Assembly (NCBI GenBank): GCA_900299345.1
Contig: OMJM01000062.1
Span: 1-64,000, forward strand
DNA length: 64,000 bases
Direction: 5' to 3'
Source: a bacterium
GTDB taxonomy: Bacteria; Fibrobacterota; Fibrobacteria; UBA11236
Shown in pieces: positions 8,290 through 17,273 of the stretch. The notes below the pieces were generated by a model. The model saw only the letters and a program-made list of their open reading frames with translations, did not search any database and was not told the DNA's origin. Position numbers and translations under genes: made by a program. The stretch's first letter is position 1, and the number at the start of each line of letters is the position of its first letter.

Positions 8290-11200
8290 ATGTCTTCCCA
8301 ATCTTTCGTCCATCTGCAAGTGCATTCGGAGTATTCCATGCTCCAGTCCACAGCGCGCATCGATCGCCTGATCCGCAAGGCCCAAGAAATGGGCCAGACA
8401 GCCCTCGCGCTCACGGATCACGGCAATATGTTCGGAATCCTGGAGTTCTACACCGCAGCACAAAAGGCGGGCATCAAACCCATCCTCGGCTGCGACCTTT
8501 ACATGTCCCCGGATTCGCGGCGGAACACGAATTACGCGCCGGGCCAGACCGCATGGCATCAGGTCATAGCATTGGCACAGAACTCTGCCGGGTACAAAAA
8601 CCTCATGGCCCTGTGTTCCACGGGTCATCTCGAAGGACATCATCACAAACCCCGGGTGGATCGCGAAGCCATCGAACAGCGTCGCAAGGGATTGCTCTTT
8701 CTGCTGCCGAATCTGGACAGCGAAGTCGGGCATCACTTTTTGCGCGGACAGGAAAAGAAGGCCCGTGAGATTCTGGATTTCTTCGCGGCCACCTGCGGAC
8801 GCGATCGCGTCTTCCTCGTCGTGCAGAATCACGGACGCGAGGAGGAAAAAACCGTCAATCAGTTTTTCCTGAAGCTTCATCGCGAGGAAGGCTGGCCGTT
8901 GGTGGCAGGCAACGACGTGCATTACGTCGAACGCAAGGATTCCCCGGCGCACGACGTGCTTCTTTGCATCGAGGGCGGCTGGAAACTGAACGACGCCAAC
9001 CGGCCGCGGTTTCCCTCGGATCAGTATTACCTGAAGTCCGGGGATGAAATGCACGCGCTACTCGCGGAATATCCCGACGCTTTGGAAAACACCGTTCGTA
9101 TCGCGGATATGTGCGAGGCGACGGTCGAGTTCGGGACTTTGTACCATCCGAACTTCCCCATTCCAAAAGGTTTCAAGGATGCGGACGCGTATCTGGAAAA
9201 ACTCGCGATGGACGGCCTCAAGCAACGCTATGAAAAACCCGGCGCCGAACTGAAGGAACGCCTGCGTTTCGAGCTGGATACCATGAAGCGCATGAAAGTC
9301 GCCGGCTACATGCTCATCGTGCAGGACTTCATCAACGCCGCCAAGGAACGGGGCATTCCCGTGGGACCGGGTCGTGGTTCCGCCGTGGGTTCGATCGTCA
9401 GCTATCTCACGGGCATCACTGACGTGGACCCGGTGCGTTACAATCTGCTGTTCGAGCGCTTCCTCAATCCCGAACGCGTGTCCATGCCCGATATCGACAC
9501 CGACTTCTCCGACAGCGGGCGGCAGGAAGTGATCCAGTACGTGGTGGACAAATACGGGCAGGACTCGGTGGCGCAGATCGTCACCTACGGACGTCTCAAA
9601 GCCAAGGCCGTGCTCAAGGACGTGGCGCGTGTGCTTGGCATCGATCACCGCGAAGTGGAGCGCATCAACAAATTCATTCCACCTTTGGCCAAGGGACTAA
9701 AACGCCCCCCCGGGGAAAAAAACAAGGATCTGATCTACGCTTCCGACATTTCCGACGTCATGCAAGCCGTGACTGCAGGTGGAGAACCGTACCAGCGGCT
9801 TTGGGAATACGCACAAAGCCTGGAAGGCATCGTGCGGCAAGCCGGGATGCACGCTGCCGCCGTGATCATCGCTCCGGAAGCAGTCGTGAATTTCGCCCCT
9901 CTGTTCCGGCAGCCCGGATCGGATCAGGTCATGATCCAGTACGACATGCGCTATTCCGAGAACATCGGGTTGCTCAAGATGGATTTCCTCGGCCTGCGCA
10001 ACCTTTCGGTGATTCAAGACGCGTTGGATCAGGTGAAGCGCAACCACGGCATAGAACTGGATGCGTTGAAACTTCCCGAAGGCGATCCCAAGACCTACGA
10101 ATTGTTGGGCAAGGGCCAGACCGTGGGCGTTTTCCAGTTCGAGTCAGCGGGCATGCAGGATTATCTGCGCAAGCTCAAGCCCAACTGTCTCGAGGACATG
10201 ATCGCTATGAACGCCTTGTACCGTCCGGGGCCCATGGAATTCATTGGCCAGTACATCGCGCGGAAACGCGGTCACGAAGACATCGACTATTACCACAAGG
10301 ATCTCGAATCCATCCTCCGCGAAACCTACGGCGTGATCGTGTATCAGGAGCAGGTCATGCAAATCGCGCAAGTGTTGGGCGGCTTCACGCTCGGCGCCGC
10401 CGATCTCCTTCGCCGCGCCATGGGCAAGAAGGACGAGAAGAAGATGAAGGAGCTCAAGCCAAAATTCACGGGCGGAGCCAAGGAACGCGGGTACGATCCT
10501 TCACTAGCGGAACGTCTTTGGGATGTGCTGATTCCTTTCTCCAGCTACGCGTTCAACAAGTCGCACTCCGCGGCTTACGCCTTCATCGCGTACCAGACCG
10601 CATACCTCAAGGCCAATTATTCCGCCGAATTCATGGCGGCCAACATGAATTCCGAAATGCAGGACACTTCGCGTCTTGTCGTACTGCTGAATGAATGCCG
10701 TCAGCTCGGTGTCGAGGTGACGTTTCCCAACATCAATCTTAGTGACGCACCCTTCCGTGCAGAGAGCGGCAAGATCGTCTACGGACTGGGCGGCATCAAG
10801 AACGTGGGAATCGCGGCGGTGGAGCGCATCGTGGAAGAGCGTCGCAAGCATGGTCCGTTCAAGTCACTGTTCGATCTGTGCAAGCGCGTGGACGGGCGTG
10901 TATTGAACCGCCGCGCTTTGGAATCCCTCATTCTCGCCGGGGCGTTACCCGATGAAATCCCGGGCAACCGCGCGCAGCAATTCGCTGCCGTAGAAACTGC
11001 CATGTCGTGGGCGCAGGGATTGCAGATGGATCGTGAACTCGGACAGGTCAGCTTGTTCGAAGGTGGAGGAGCTTCTTCCTCCGGACACGAACCGTCTTTG
11101 CCCGAAGTGGATCCCTGGCCTTATCATGAAATGTTGGAGAAGGAGAAAGAAGTTCTCGGCCTCTATCTCTCCGGCCATCCTCTCGAACCTTATCGCGCCG

Positions 11201-11781
11201 AATTGGAGGGCTTCGTTACGGTTCCGCTCGATCCCGAACGCCTTCGCAGCGTCTCACAGGGAGCCAACGTTGTATTGGGCGGCATGATCACGCGACTCAA
11301 GACGCGCATCAGCCCCCGCGACAACCGGACCTTCGCGTTCGCTGATCTGGAGGATTTCACGGGCAAGGTGGAAGTGGTGCTGTGGGCTGAAGTATTTGAA
11401 AGCGCGCGGGCCCTCGTCGAAGTCGATTCGATGGTGTTGATCCGGGGTGAGTTGAAATGGGACGACGAACGCAGCGTTCACAAACTCACAGCCTCCAAGG
11501 TGCTACCGCTGGCTGAGGCGCGGGAAAAACTCACCAAGAGTGTACAAGTCCGACTTCAGACCACGGGACTTCAACCCGAACAACTGGAACAGCTGCAATC
11601 GGTGTGCGAATCGTTTCCCGGGGATTGCCGGATCGTGTTTCGCGTAGAACCCTCGCACAGCGAGCCGATGGATCTGGTCAGCGATCGCTTTCAAATCCGT
11701 CCGGACAGGGACTGCTTCGAAAAGCTGACGGAATTCGCGGGACCTGGAAACGTCCGGCTCAGCGCGAAAGCATACGCCTGA
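8290..11781 (+). CDS. dnaE: DNA polymerase III alpha subunit (replicative polymerase)
   Basis: This 1163-residue enzyme is the main replicative DNA polymerase, acting in the holoenzyme with the beta clamp. The order is standard: the N-terminal PHP domain begins HLQVHSEYSMLQSTARIDRL; the C-family polymerase core contains GPGRGSAVGSIVSYLTGITD and the catalytic-aspartate motif MPDIDTDFSDSGRQEVI; then come the fingers block QEQVMQIAQVLGGF, a helix-hairpin-helix region near residue 850 and an OB-fold around GGMITRLKTRISPRDNRTFAF. Length is typical of DnaE1. A candidate -10 (GCTAGGTTG) lies about 30 nt upstream. Confidence 0.98.
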   Translation: MSSQSFVHLQVHSEYSMLQSTARIDRLIRKAQEMGQTALALTDHGNMFGILEFYTAAQKAGIKPILGCDLYMSPDSRRNTNYAPGQTAWHQVIALAQNSAGYKNLMALCSTGHLEGHHHKPRVDREAIEQRRKGLLFLLPNLDSEVGHHFLRGQEKKAREILDFFAATCGRDRVFLVVQNHGREEEKTVNQFFLKLHREEGWPLVAGNDVHYVERKDSPAHDVLLCIEGGWKLNDANRPRFPSDQYYLKSGDEMHALLAEYPDALENTVRIADMCEATVEFGTLYHPNFPIPKGFKDADAYLEKLAMDGLKQRYEKPGAELKERLRFELDTMKRMKVAGYMLIVQDFINAAKERGIPVGPGRGSAVGSIVSYLTGITDVDPVRYNLLFERFLNPERVSMPDIDTDFSDSGRQEVIQYVVDKYGQDSVAQIVTYGRLKAKAVLKDVARVLGIDHREVERINKFIPPLAKGLKRPPGEKNKDLIYASDISDVMQAVTAGGEPYQRLWEYAQSLEGIVRQAGMHAAAVIIAPEAVVNFAPLFRQPGSDQVMIQYDMRYSENIGLLKMDFLGLRNLSVIQDALDQVKRNHGIELDALKLPEGDPKTYELLGKGQTVGVFQFESAGMQDYLRKLKPNCLEDMIAMNALYRPGPMEFIGQYIARKRGHEDIDYYHKDLESILRETYGVIVYQEQVMQIAQVLGGFTLGAADLLRRAMGKKDEKKMKELKPKFTGGAKERGYDPSLAERLWDVLIPFSSYAFNKSHSAAYAFIAYQTAYLKANYSAEFMAANMNSEMQDTSRLVVLLNECRQLGVEVTFPNINLSDAPFRAESGKIVYGLGGIKNVGIAAVERIVEERRKHGPFKSLFDLCKRVDGRVLNRRALESLILAGALPDEIPGNRAQQFAAVETAMSWAQGLQMDRELGQVSLFEGGGASSSGHEPSLPEVDPWPYHEMLEKEKEVLGLYLSGHPLEPYRAELEGFVTVPLDPERLRSVSQGANVVLGGMITRLKTRISPRDNRTFAFADLEDFTGKVEVVLWAEVFESARALVEVDSMVLIRGELKWDDERSVHKLTASKVLPLAEAREKLTKSVQVRLQTTGLQPEQLEQLQSVCESFPGDCRIVFRVEPSHSEPMDLVSDRFQIRPDRDCFEKLTEFAGPGNVRLSAKAYA

Positions 11782-11796
11782 GCGTACAGAGTCGCC

Positions 11797-12540
11797 ATGT
11801 TTGAAGGCAAAAAAGTCATTGTGATCATGCCCGCTTACAACGCGGAGCGCACCCTGGAAAAAACCTTCCGCGACATTCCGGAGGGAATCGCCGACGAGGT
11901 GATCCTGTGTGACGATCACAGTCATGATCGCACTGTCGATGTGGCGGAACGACTGGGGCTGACTGTCATCCGCCACGATCGCAACAAGGGCTATGGCGCC
12001 AACCAGAAAGCCTGCTATGATGCCGCCCTCAAAAAGGGCGCTGATTTCGTAGTGATGGTCCATCCAGACTATCAGTACGACCCGCGCGTGGTACCCTTCG
12101 CGCTGGGTTTTCTGGCCAAAGACATCTGCGATGTGGTCATCGGCTCGCGCATCCGCTCCCGCGCCGAGGTGTTGAACGGTGGAATGCCGGTTTACAAATA
12201 CGTTTTCAACCGGATGCTGACGGCAGCGGAAAATATCGTGTTCGGCCAGAATCTGGGGGACTTCCATTCCGGTTTCCGCGTTTACAAGCGAGCAGTGCTG
12301 GAAACCATCCGGTACCGCGAAAACTCGGACAACTTCATTTTCGACACCGAATTCCTCGCGCAGGCCGTCCATACGAAATTCCGGATCGGGGACATCCCCA
12401 TTCCCACGCGTTATTTCGATGAAGCCTCGTCCATCAACTTCAGGAACAGCCTGATTTACGGATTGCAAACCCTTGGGGTGATGGCCAAGTACTTGATCCA
12501 GAAAACTGGACTGCTCCGTTTCCGGATCTTCAACCGCTGA
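11797..12540 (+). CDS. Family 2 glycosyltransferase (dolichyl-phosphate-mannose-synthase-like)
   Basis: This 247-residue protein has the GT-A fold signatures of GT2: IMPAYNAERTLEKTF, DEVILCDDHSHDRT, GYGANQKACYDAAL and the DxD-like VHPDYQYDP. FHSGFRVYKRAVLE resembles polyprenyl-phosphate mannose/glucose synthases. It lacks C-terminal membrane helices, so it is probably cytoplasmic or peripheral, making a polyprenyl-linked sugar donor. It begins 15 nt after dnaE and is followed within 8 nt by a methyltransferase gene and then a polytopic GT39-like protein that could use such a donor. Exact sugar is not predictable. Confidence 0.85.
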   Translation: MFEGKKVIVIMPAYNAERTLEKTFRDIPEGIADEVILCDDHSHDRTVDVAERLGLTVIRHDRNKGYGANQKACYDAALKKGADFVVMVHPDYQYDPRVVPFALGFLAKDICDVVIGSRIRSRAEVLNGGMPVYKYVFNRMLTAAENIVFGQNLGDFHSGFRVYKRAVLETIRYRENSDNFIFDTEFLAQAVHTKFRIGDIPIPTRYFDEASSINFRNSLIYGLQTLGVMAKYLIQKTGLLRFRIFNR

Positions 12541-12548
12541 TCCCCTTC

Positions 12549-13295
12549 ATGGCCAATTTCCCTCCGCTCAAGAAACACCTCCTGTACTGCATCGACAGGA
12601 TGACGGAGAGTCATCCGGTGTCCGGGCCCTTTCTTGACGCAGGCTGCGGCAGCGGGGATGTCAGCCTGCATCTCGCGCGGAAAAATTGGACCGGCAGGGC
12701 GATCGACATGTCCGAAGACGCCGTGGAAAATGCACTAAGCTTGATGGCAGCCCATCCCTCCGTCCGGGTCGAAAACGAGTCGCTGTTCGAACAAACGGGA
12801 AAATTCAACGCGGTGTTCGCAATGGATGTCATCGAGCACCTTGACAACGACGTCGCTGCACTCGAGAAAATCGCTTCCCTGCTGCCTCCGGGCGGACACC
12901 TGATCCTTTCCGTGCCAAGCAATCCACGCGAATGGAGATGGGATGATGATGTGTTCGGACATGTCCGAAGATACACCGCCGGAGAATTGTCTGAAAAACT
13001 GAACAACGCCGGATTTTCCCCGGTGGAAATGTGGGACTTCACTTTTCCTGTTTTCTGGTTGATGCGCAGGGCCTATACGCGATTGAAGCCCAAGCCGACC
13101 GACGGGATTGAAAAATCCAGCATGGAAAGGACAATAAAGAGTTCAGGATTGAATCCGTGGGAAATTCCTGTTCTTTCCGGTCTTCTGTCCCGGGAGAATC
13201 CATTTTGGAGATTTGTCAGCCGTTGGCAATTCAGGCATTTCCGGCACAGACTAGACAACGGTCACGAAATCATTCTGCTGGCGAGGAAAAATTGA
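12549..13295 (+). CDS. Class I SAM-dependent methyltransferase
   Basis: This 248-residue protein shows SAM motif I as FLDAGCGSGDVSLHLA, the acidic motif in AIDMSEDAV, and post-motif blocks FNAVFAMDVIEHLDND and LLPPGGHLILSVPSNP. It belongs with UbiG/Methyltransf_11-type enzymes of the kind found in glycan and polyprenoid clusters. The small molecule or sugar methylated is unknown. It lies between the GT2 gene and the membrane glycosyltransferase-like gene, with short gaps and a TTGA junction into the latter, which suggests an operon. Confidence 0.85.
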   Translation: MANFPPLKKHLLYCIDRMTESHPVSGPFLDAGCGSGDVSLHLARKNWTGRAIDMSEDAVENALSLMAAHPSVRVENESLFEQTGKFNAVFAMDVIEHLDNDVAALEKIASLLPPGGHLILSVPSNPREWRWDDDVFGHVRRYTAGELSEKLNNAGFSPVEMWDFTFPVFWLMRRAYTRLKPKPTDGIEKSSMERTIKSSGLNPWEIPVLSGLLSRENPFWRFVSRWQFRHFRHRLDNGHEIILLARKN

Positions 13296-13300
13296 AGTTG

Positions 13301-14857
13301 ATGCCGCAAGATCCGGATCGGATCTGGAAAAGGGTGTTGATCGCCTATCCTTTCATTTTCGCGGCCTTTGTGTTTGTCATCTCATTCCACCTTGATTTTC
13401 AACAATTCCACAACGACTTTTGGGACAATTATTTCATTTCGAGCCGCTTCACAGGAATGGATCGCCAAACGTGGTTCAACCCCCAGTATCCGGTGGGTTA
13501 CTGCCTTTTCCTGAAAGCCATCATGGGACGCGGCCTTCCGGTGCCGCCCGCCATACTCGCCAACATTTTTTTCGGGTGCCTCCTCCTGCTCACATGCACC
13601 GTGATTTATGAAAAAATTTTGCCCGCGAAACACGCACTGCCATCGCTGATCCTGCTGTCTCTCTTCCCCCTGAACCTCCATTATTGGAGCGTGGGAGGAG
13701 GAGATCCCGGGGCCGTGGCACTCTTTACCGCCGGTGCGGCAGTGATTCTTTGGCGCATCGGAAAAACGGAACCACAGCCGGCGTTTCCGTTTTTCGCCGC
13801 TGGAATCCTGATGGGGCTTGCAGCCCTTTTCCGGTACCACGCGCTGGTTGCCAACGGGATGATGGCGCTGGCGTTGGTGTCGATCCATCCCCGAAAGTGG
13901 AAACAACTGTTCATTCTGACGATAGGCATCTGCGCGGGCTACAGTCCGCAGTGGTTTGTCAATCTTGCCACAGGGCATGGCCTGCTGGAAACACAGTTCG
14001 GACCCATGAACGTGTACTATCTCATGCACGGCATCAACTGGTATCGCGTCACGGGGCTGCATCTTCCTCACTCCACGCTTTCAATTATCTCGGCCGACCC
14101 TGCGCTTTTTTTTGCGAAATATTTCCGCGCCTTTCTCTCCTTCTATCCGGCCTGGCTGCCCGCGCTTTTTGCCGCGACTTTCGAACGATCCCCGGAAAGA
14201 AAAGGAATAGCGCGGGTAATCGCCGTGTGGATTTTCATTTACTTCGCCTTGTTCTCGGCCACCACCAGCGGAAGACAAATGCTGTTGACACTGCCATTGG
14301 CATTTCTCAGTATCGGCATGAGTCTTCGCATCATCTCAGAAAAATTTACCGAATTATCCTTGAGCTCAAGGTCACATACCCGTTTCCCTGTGATTGCCAT
14401 CTTAGTTCTGTTGATGCTCGCATTCCATGTGCGGCGTGATTTCCAGATGCTGGAAAGACGCTCTGTTCAAAAAGACACATGGGTTTCCATCGAAACATTC
14501 CTCAGGCAGCAGGGGTGCTCTCGAGCCGGAGAAATATTTTCCAATTCCTTTGATCTGTATTTCCGGAAATTGCCCAATTATATCCCCTACTTCAATGGCG
14601 GAGCCCCACGCTGGGGGACCTATCTCTACAATGAAACATTCCCTGAATTTCCCGTGGATTCGCTGAGCACATTCGTCGTTGCATGCCGCAAACGCGGCGT
14701 GCGTTACGTAATCCTTGATTCCGATTGCAATAATCTTTCGACGAATCTTGGAAGAATCTACAGTCACCCCCCCGTGTCTGGAGAATTGACGATGGCGCTC
14801 AATGTGAACGGTTATAAGGTTTACAAAGTCAGCGAACCAGCGATGTCAACAGACTGA
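13301..14857 (+). CDS. Polytopic membrane protein, GT39/GT83-like glycosyltransferase
   Basis: This 518-residue protein has about ten hydrophobic segments and an extracytoplasmic C-terminal part. The first loop holds the acidic pair in FHNDFWDNYF, resembling the catalytic loop of GT-C polyprenyl-phosphate-dependent transferases. I did not find a motif that settles the family. The ATG at 13301 was chosen; a TTG at 13292, overlapping the preceding stop and better spaced from GAGG, is an alternative. With the GT2 and methyltransferase genes upstream it forms a likely envelope-glycan operon. Its 3' end overlaps the convergent FemAB-like gene by 29 bp. Confidence 0.6.
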   Translation: MPQDPDRIWKRVLIAYPFIFAAFVFVISFHLDFQQFHNDFWDNYFISSRFTGMDRQTWFNPQYPVGYCLFLKAIMGRGLPVPPAILANIFFGCLLLLTCTVIYEKILPAKHALPSLILLSLFPLNLHYWSVGGGDPGAVALFTAGAAVILWRIGKTEPQPAFPFFAAGILMGLAALFRYHALVANGMMALALVSIHPRKWKQLFILTIGICAGYSPQWFVNLATGHGLLETQFGPMNVYYLMHGINWYRVTGLHLPHSTLSIISADPALFFAKYFRAFLSFYPAWLPALFAATFERSPERKGIARVIAVWIFIYFALFSATTSGRQMLLTLPLAFLSIGMSLRIISEKFTELSLSSRSHTRFPVIAILVLLMLAFHVRRDFQMLERRSVQKDTWVSIETFLRQQGCSRAGEIFSNSFDLYFRKLPNYIPYFNGGAPRWGTYLYNETFPEFPVDSLSTFVVACRKRGVRYVILDSDCNNLSTNLGRIYSHPPVSGELTMALNVNGYKVYKVSEPAMSTD

Positions 14858-15782
14858 CAAGACCTGTTCTGTTCAACGACATATTGTACTCCACCGTGCT
14901 TGCTCCGAACTTGCCTTTGAAAGATTCCAACGACGCCAAACCCGCACTGCCCATCAAGTCCAATACTTCGCAATGATATTGCATTGCCGTCTCCACCATG
15001 TGGAGATAAAGCAGTTGGGTGGCCCCCAAGGAAAAGAATCTCTGATCCGCCGCTCCATGCCAATACAGAGCCTTATTGTTGTGGTAAAAAACAAGGCTCC
15101 CCGCTCCAATCTCGCCTTCATGCTCCGTGAGCCACAGACGCATGACCGCGCTTCCAGAAAGCATGCTGCGAATATCATCAAACAAGGCCCGGGGATATTT
15201 TCCTGTGGCTTTTTCGCCCCAGCGTTGAACCGATAGTTCATAGAGAGCGTAATAGCGTTCCCAATCCTCGAGAGACCTCGCTTCACGAATGACAACCCCA
15301 TTCTTCCGGGCAAGCAATGCGCGACGCCGTTGATCGGGATCCCAATCACGCATGGGGTTTTCGGGATCGAGCCCTGTCAGATCAATCATTTGCGTCTTAG
15401 AAGAAATTGCCTTTCCAAACACCAATGGATTTGACGTGTAGGGAGATGAAACCAATTGGACATTCAATCCTTTCAGTCCGTTCGCAACGGATTGAATCTC
15501 TTGCGTGTCGAGATTGCGCGAACAGATCAATGCCGTGTAGGTACCGAAGGGGCTGAAGAAAACATCACGTCCCCACCGCCTTTTTTTCAGCAACGGCAGG
15601 CAAGCGGAAGTTTCCCCGAATCGGAAAAGCAACGGAACGCTTTCAGCACCGTAATGCCGGGCTGCAATACGATGCCAGGATGGAGTTTGAAAAAAAGTGC
15701 AGGACGCATCTTCCCTGCAAAGTTTTTCCCAGAGCGGCTCGGGACAAGATTCCATGAGAATTGGGAATGTACGAAGATGCAA
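14829..15782 (-). CDS. FemAB-like GNAT-fold aminoacyltransferase
   Basis: This 317-residue protein matches the FemAB/BioF2-like double-GNAT family: SCTFFQTPSWHRIAARHYG near the N-terminus, DPDQRRRALLARKNGVVIRE in the centre, and a C-terminal domain with GEIGAGSLVFYHNNKALYWHGA and LLYLHMVETAMQYHCEVLDLMG. FKGKFGAS is typical of the C-terminus. Members add amino acids to peptidoglycan precursors or act in exopolysaccharide clusters. It converges on the GT-C-like gene and lies downstream of a DivIVA-domain gene, a cell-envelope context. The acceptor is unknown. Confidence 0.72.
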   Translation of the reverse strand: MHLRTFPILMESCPEPLWEKLCREDASCTFFQTPSWHRIAARHYGAESVPLLFRFGETSACLPLLKKRRWGRDVFFSPFGTYTALICSRNLDTQEIQSVANGLKGLNVQLVSSPYTSNPLVFGKAISSKTQMIDLTGLDPENPMRDWDPDQRRRALLARKNGVVIREARSLEDWERYYALYELSVQRWGEKATGKYPRALFDDIRSMLSGSAVMRLWLTEHEGEIGAGSLVFYHNNKALYWHGAADQRFFSLGATQLLYLHMVETAMQYHCEVLDLMGSAGLASLESFKGKFGASTVEYNMSLNRTGLVSLLTSLVR

Positions 15783-15825
15783 CAGGCGCCTTGACGGGCC
15801 CTAACCAACCAAAAGCAAAAAAGCC

Positions 15826-15972
15826 TTAAGCGCCTTCTGAGGATTCACCGCCGGATTTCTCCGTGAATACGCGGAATACAATGCGACCCACGGCAATGAG
15901 AATGCCAATGACCGCGATGATTCCGATCCACTTGAAAAGTCGGGAACCCCTGTTGACTTGCACTTGTTCCAT
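15826..15972 (-). CDS. Small single-pass membrane protein (48 residues)
   Basis: A 48-codon frame begins MEQVQVNRGSRLFKWIG, continues through one hydrophobic helix of about 17 residues (IIAVIGILIAVGRIVF) and ends in a short acidic tail (EKSGGESSEGA). A basic segment before the helix and an acidic tail after it suggest N-in topology. It sits between the divIVA-like gene (36 nt upstream) and the FemAB-like gene (43 nt downstream), same strand. No family recognised. It is supported mainly by composition and location. Confidence 0.5.
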   Translation of the reverse strand: MEQVQVNRGSRLFKWIGIIAVIGILIAVGRIVFRVFTEKSGGESSEGA

Positions 15973-16008
15973 TCTGCGCACCAATATAAAAAAGAAAGCC
16001 GCGGCTTT

Positions 16009-16461
16009 TTACAACACCTCTTCGGCCTTCATGGATTCCAGCGTTTGAAGCTGCCCCTGCAAGAGACTCTGGAGCCTCTGGAAGAGCTGGCGTTTCTGAT
16101 CCTCCAATGCCTGCACTTCGGTACGCAGGGCAGCCGCCTTTTCCCGCGAGGTCTGGGACTCTTCCTCCGCGCGCTGCCGGGCCTGCTGCAGGATGAGTTC
16201 ACCCTCCTGCTCCGCCGTCTTGCGCTTCTCATCCAGCGTTTGCTGCAAGGTGATGGCCGCGTCTTGCAAGGTCTTCTCTATGAGGCGGTACTGGTAGACC
16301 CGCTCCTCCGATGCTTTCAACTTTTCCTGCAGCTGCGCATTTTGCTTGTACTGCTCTTCGAACTCGCGGGCCACGGATTCCAGAAACGTCTGCACCTGAC
16401 CGGGATCATAACCGCGCCAGGCCGTGGTGAAAGAGCGTTTTTTAATGTCGAGAGGAGTCAT
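16009..16461 (-). CDS. DivIVA-domain coiled-coil protein
   Basis: This 150-residue protein starts MTPLDIKKRSFTTAWRGYDPGQVQTFL, the membrane-curvature-sensing N-terminal domain of DivIVA/GpsB-type proteins, followed by almost uninterrupted coiled coil (residues about 30-140, rich in E, Q, K and R). In Gram-positive bacteria such proteins mark poles and septa; in Gram-negative lineages the role is less well known, but a scaffold for envelope growth is the likely function. The location next to yggS recalls the yggS-divIVA linkage of division clusters, although the genes between them there are absent. Confidence 0.85.
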   Translation of the reverse strand: MTPLDIKKRSFTTAWRGYDPGQVQTFLESVAREFEEQYKQNAQLQEKLKASEERVYQYRLIEKTLQDAAITLQQTLDEKRKTAEQEGELILQQARQRAEEESQTSREKAAALRTEVQALEDQKRQLFQRLQSLLQGQLQTLESMKAEEVL

Positions 16462-16517
16462 GGAAATCTCCGCGGTTGGACAGGATAAAGTTGCAATTTC
16501 GCGACGGAAAGACTGCG

Positions 16518-17243
16518 CTATCTCGAGCCAAATAATGAGGTTCCAATGCGCACAAAGTGCGCCCCTTCCTCCACCGCCACTTCAAAATCTCCGGACATTC
16601 CCATGGAAAGAAACCGGGTATTGGGAAAACGTGCAGACAGCTCTGCATGACCGCGCAAGCCTTCCAGCAATTCCCGCAATTGCCTGAAGCAGCACCGAGC
16701 GGCTTCCGCCCCCCCCTCCACCGGCCCCATGGTCATCAGGCCCATGAGGTTCAAATGAAGGGCCTCCGGCAGGGCGGCAACGGCGTCCAAAAACCCGGCC
16801 GGCTCGAACCCCGATTTCTGAGTCTCTTGGGAGGTATTGACCTGAAGAAAGACGTCGGGCCTGAGTTGCAACTCTCCGGCGATGCGATCCACAGCCTCCC
16901 AGAGTTCCACTGAATTGATGGAATGGATGGCTGTGCACAGTGGCAGCACCTTGCGCACCTTGTTGCGCTGAAGATGACCGATCAAGTGCAGCCCGTATTC
17001 CGGCGCCTGTTCGGGCGGCAGGGGGAATTTCTCCAGAACCTCCTGCACACGGTTCTCCCCAAACAGTCTTGCTCCGGCCACATACGCGTCGATCAACCGC
17101 TCTTGGGGGTGATTTTTGCTGACCCAGATCAGGCGGACTTCGGAGGGATCCCGGTTGACCCGCTGGCACGCAGACGTTATGCGGGACTGGATCTCCGCGC
17201 TTCTATCGCGGAAAATGGCAACAACATCCGGATGGGACGACAC
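16518..17243 (-). CDS. yggS: YggS-family pyridoxal-phosphate homeostasis protein
   Basis: YggS/PLPBP proteins bind PLP in an alanine-racemase-like TIM barrel and keep B6 vitamers in balance without known catalysis. Motifs seen are VRLIWVSKNHPQERL, containing the PLP lysine, RLFGENRVQEVLEKF, LHLIGHLQRNKVRKVL, VFLQVNTSQETQKSGF and LSMGMSGDFEVAVEEGAHFVRIGTSLFG (cited in parts). The GTG at 17243 gives the family's usual length (241 residues) and lies directly after a hairpin; a GTG at 17273 would add ten unsupported residues. A divIVA-like gene follows 56 nt downstream. Confidence 0.92.
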   Translation of the reverse strand: MSSHPDVVAIFRDRSAEIQSRITSACQRVNRDPSEVRLIWVSKNHPQERLIDAYVAGARLFGENRVQEVLEKFPLPPEQAPEYGLHLIGHLQRNKVRKVLPLCTAIHSINSVELWEAVDRIAGELQLRPDVFLQVNTSQETQKSGFEPAGFLDAVAALPEALHLNLMGLMTMGPVEGGAEAARCCFRQLRELLEGLRGHAELSARFPNTRFLSMGMSGDFEVAVEEGAHFVRIGTSLFGSR

Positions 17244-17262
17244 GGAGGGAAAAATACCCTCC
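17244..17262 (-). terminator. Hairpin between the glycoside hydrolase and yggS
   Basis: GGAGGG and CCCTCC pair around a seven-base loop read on the minus strand as TATTTTT. It starts 12 nt after the hydrolase stop and ends at the chosen yggS start. It may be a weak terminator; the loop GGGTATTTTTCCC also resembles the recurrent -10 motif of this window. Confidence 0.45.
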
Positions 17263-17273
17263 CGCCGCAGCAC

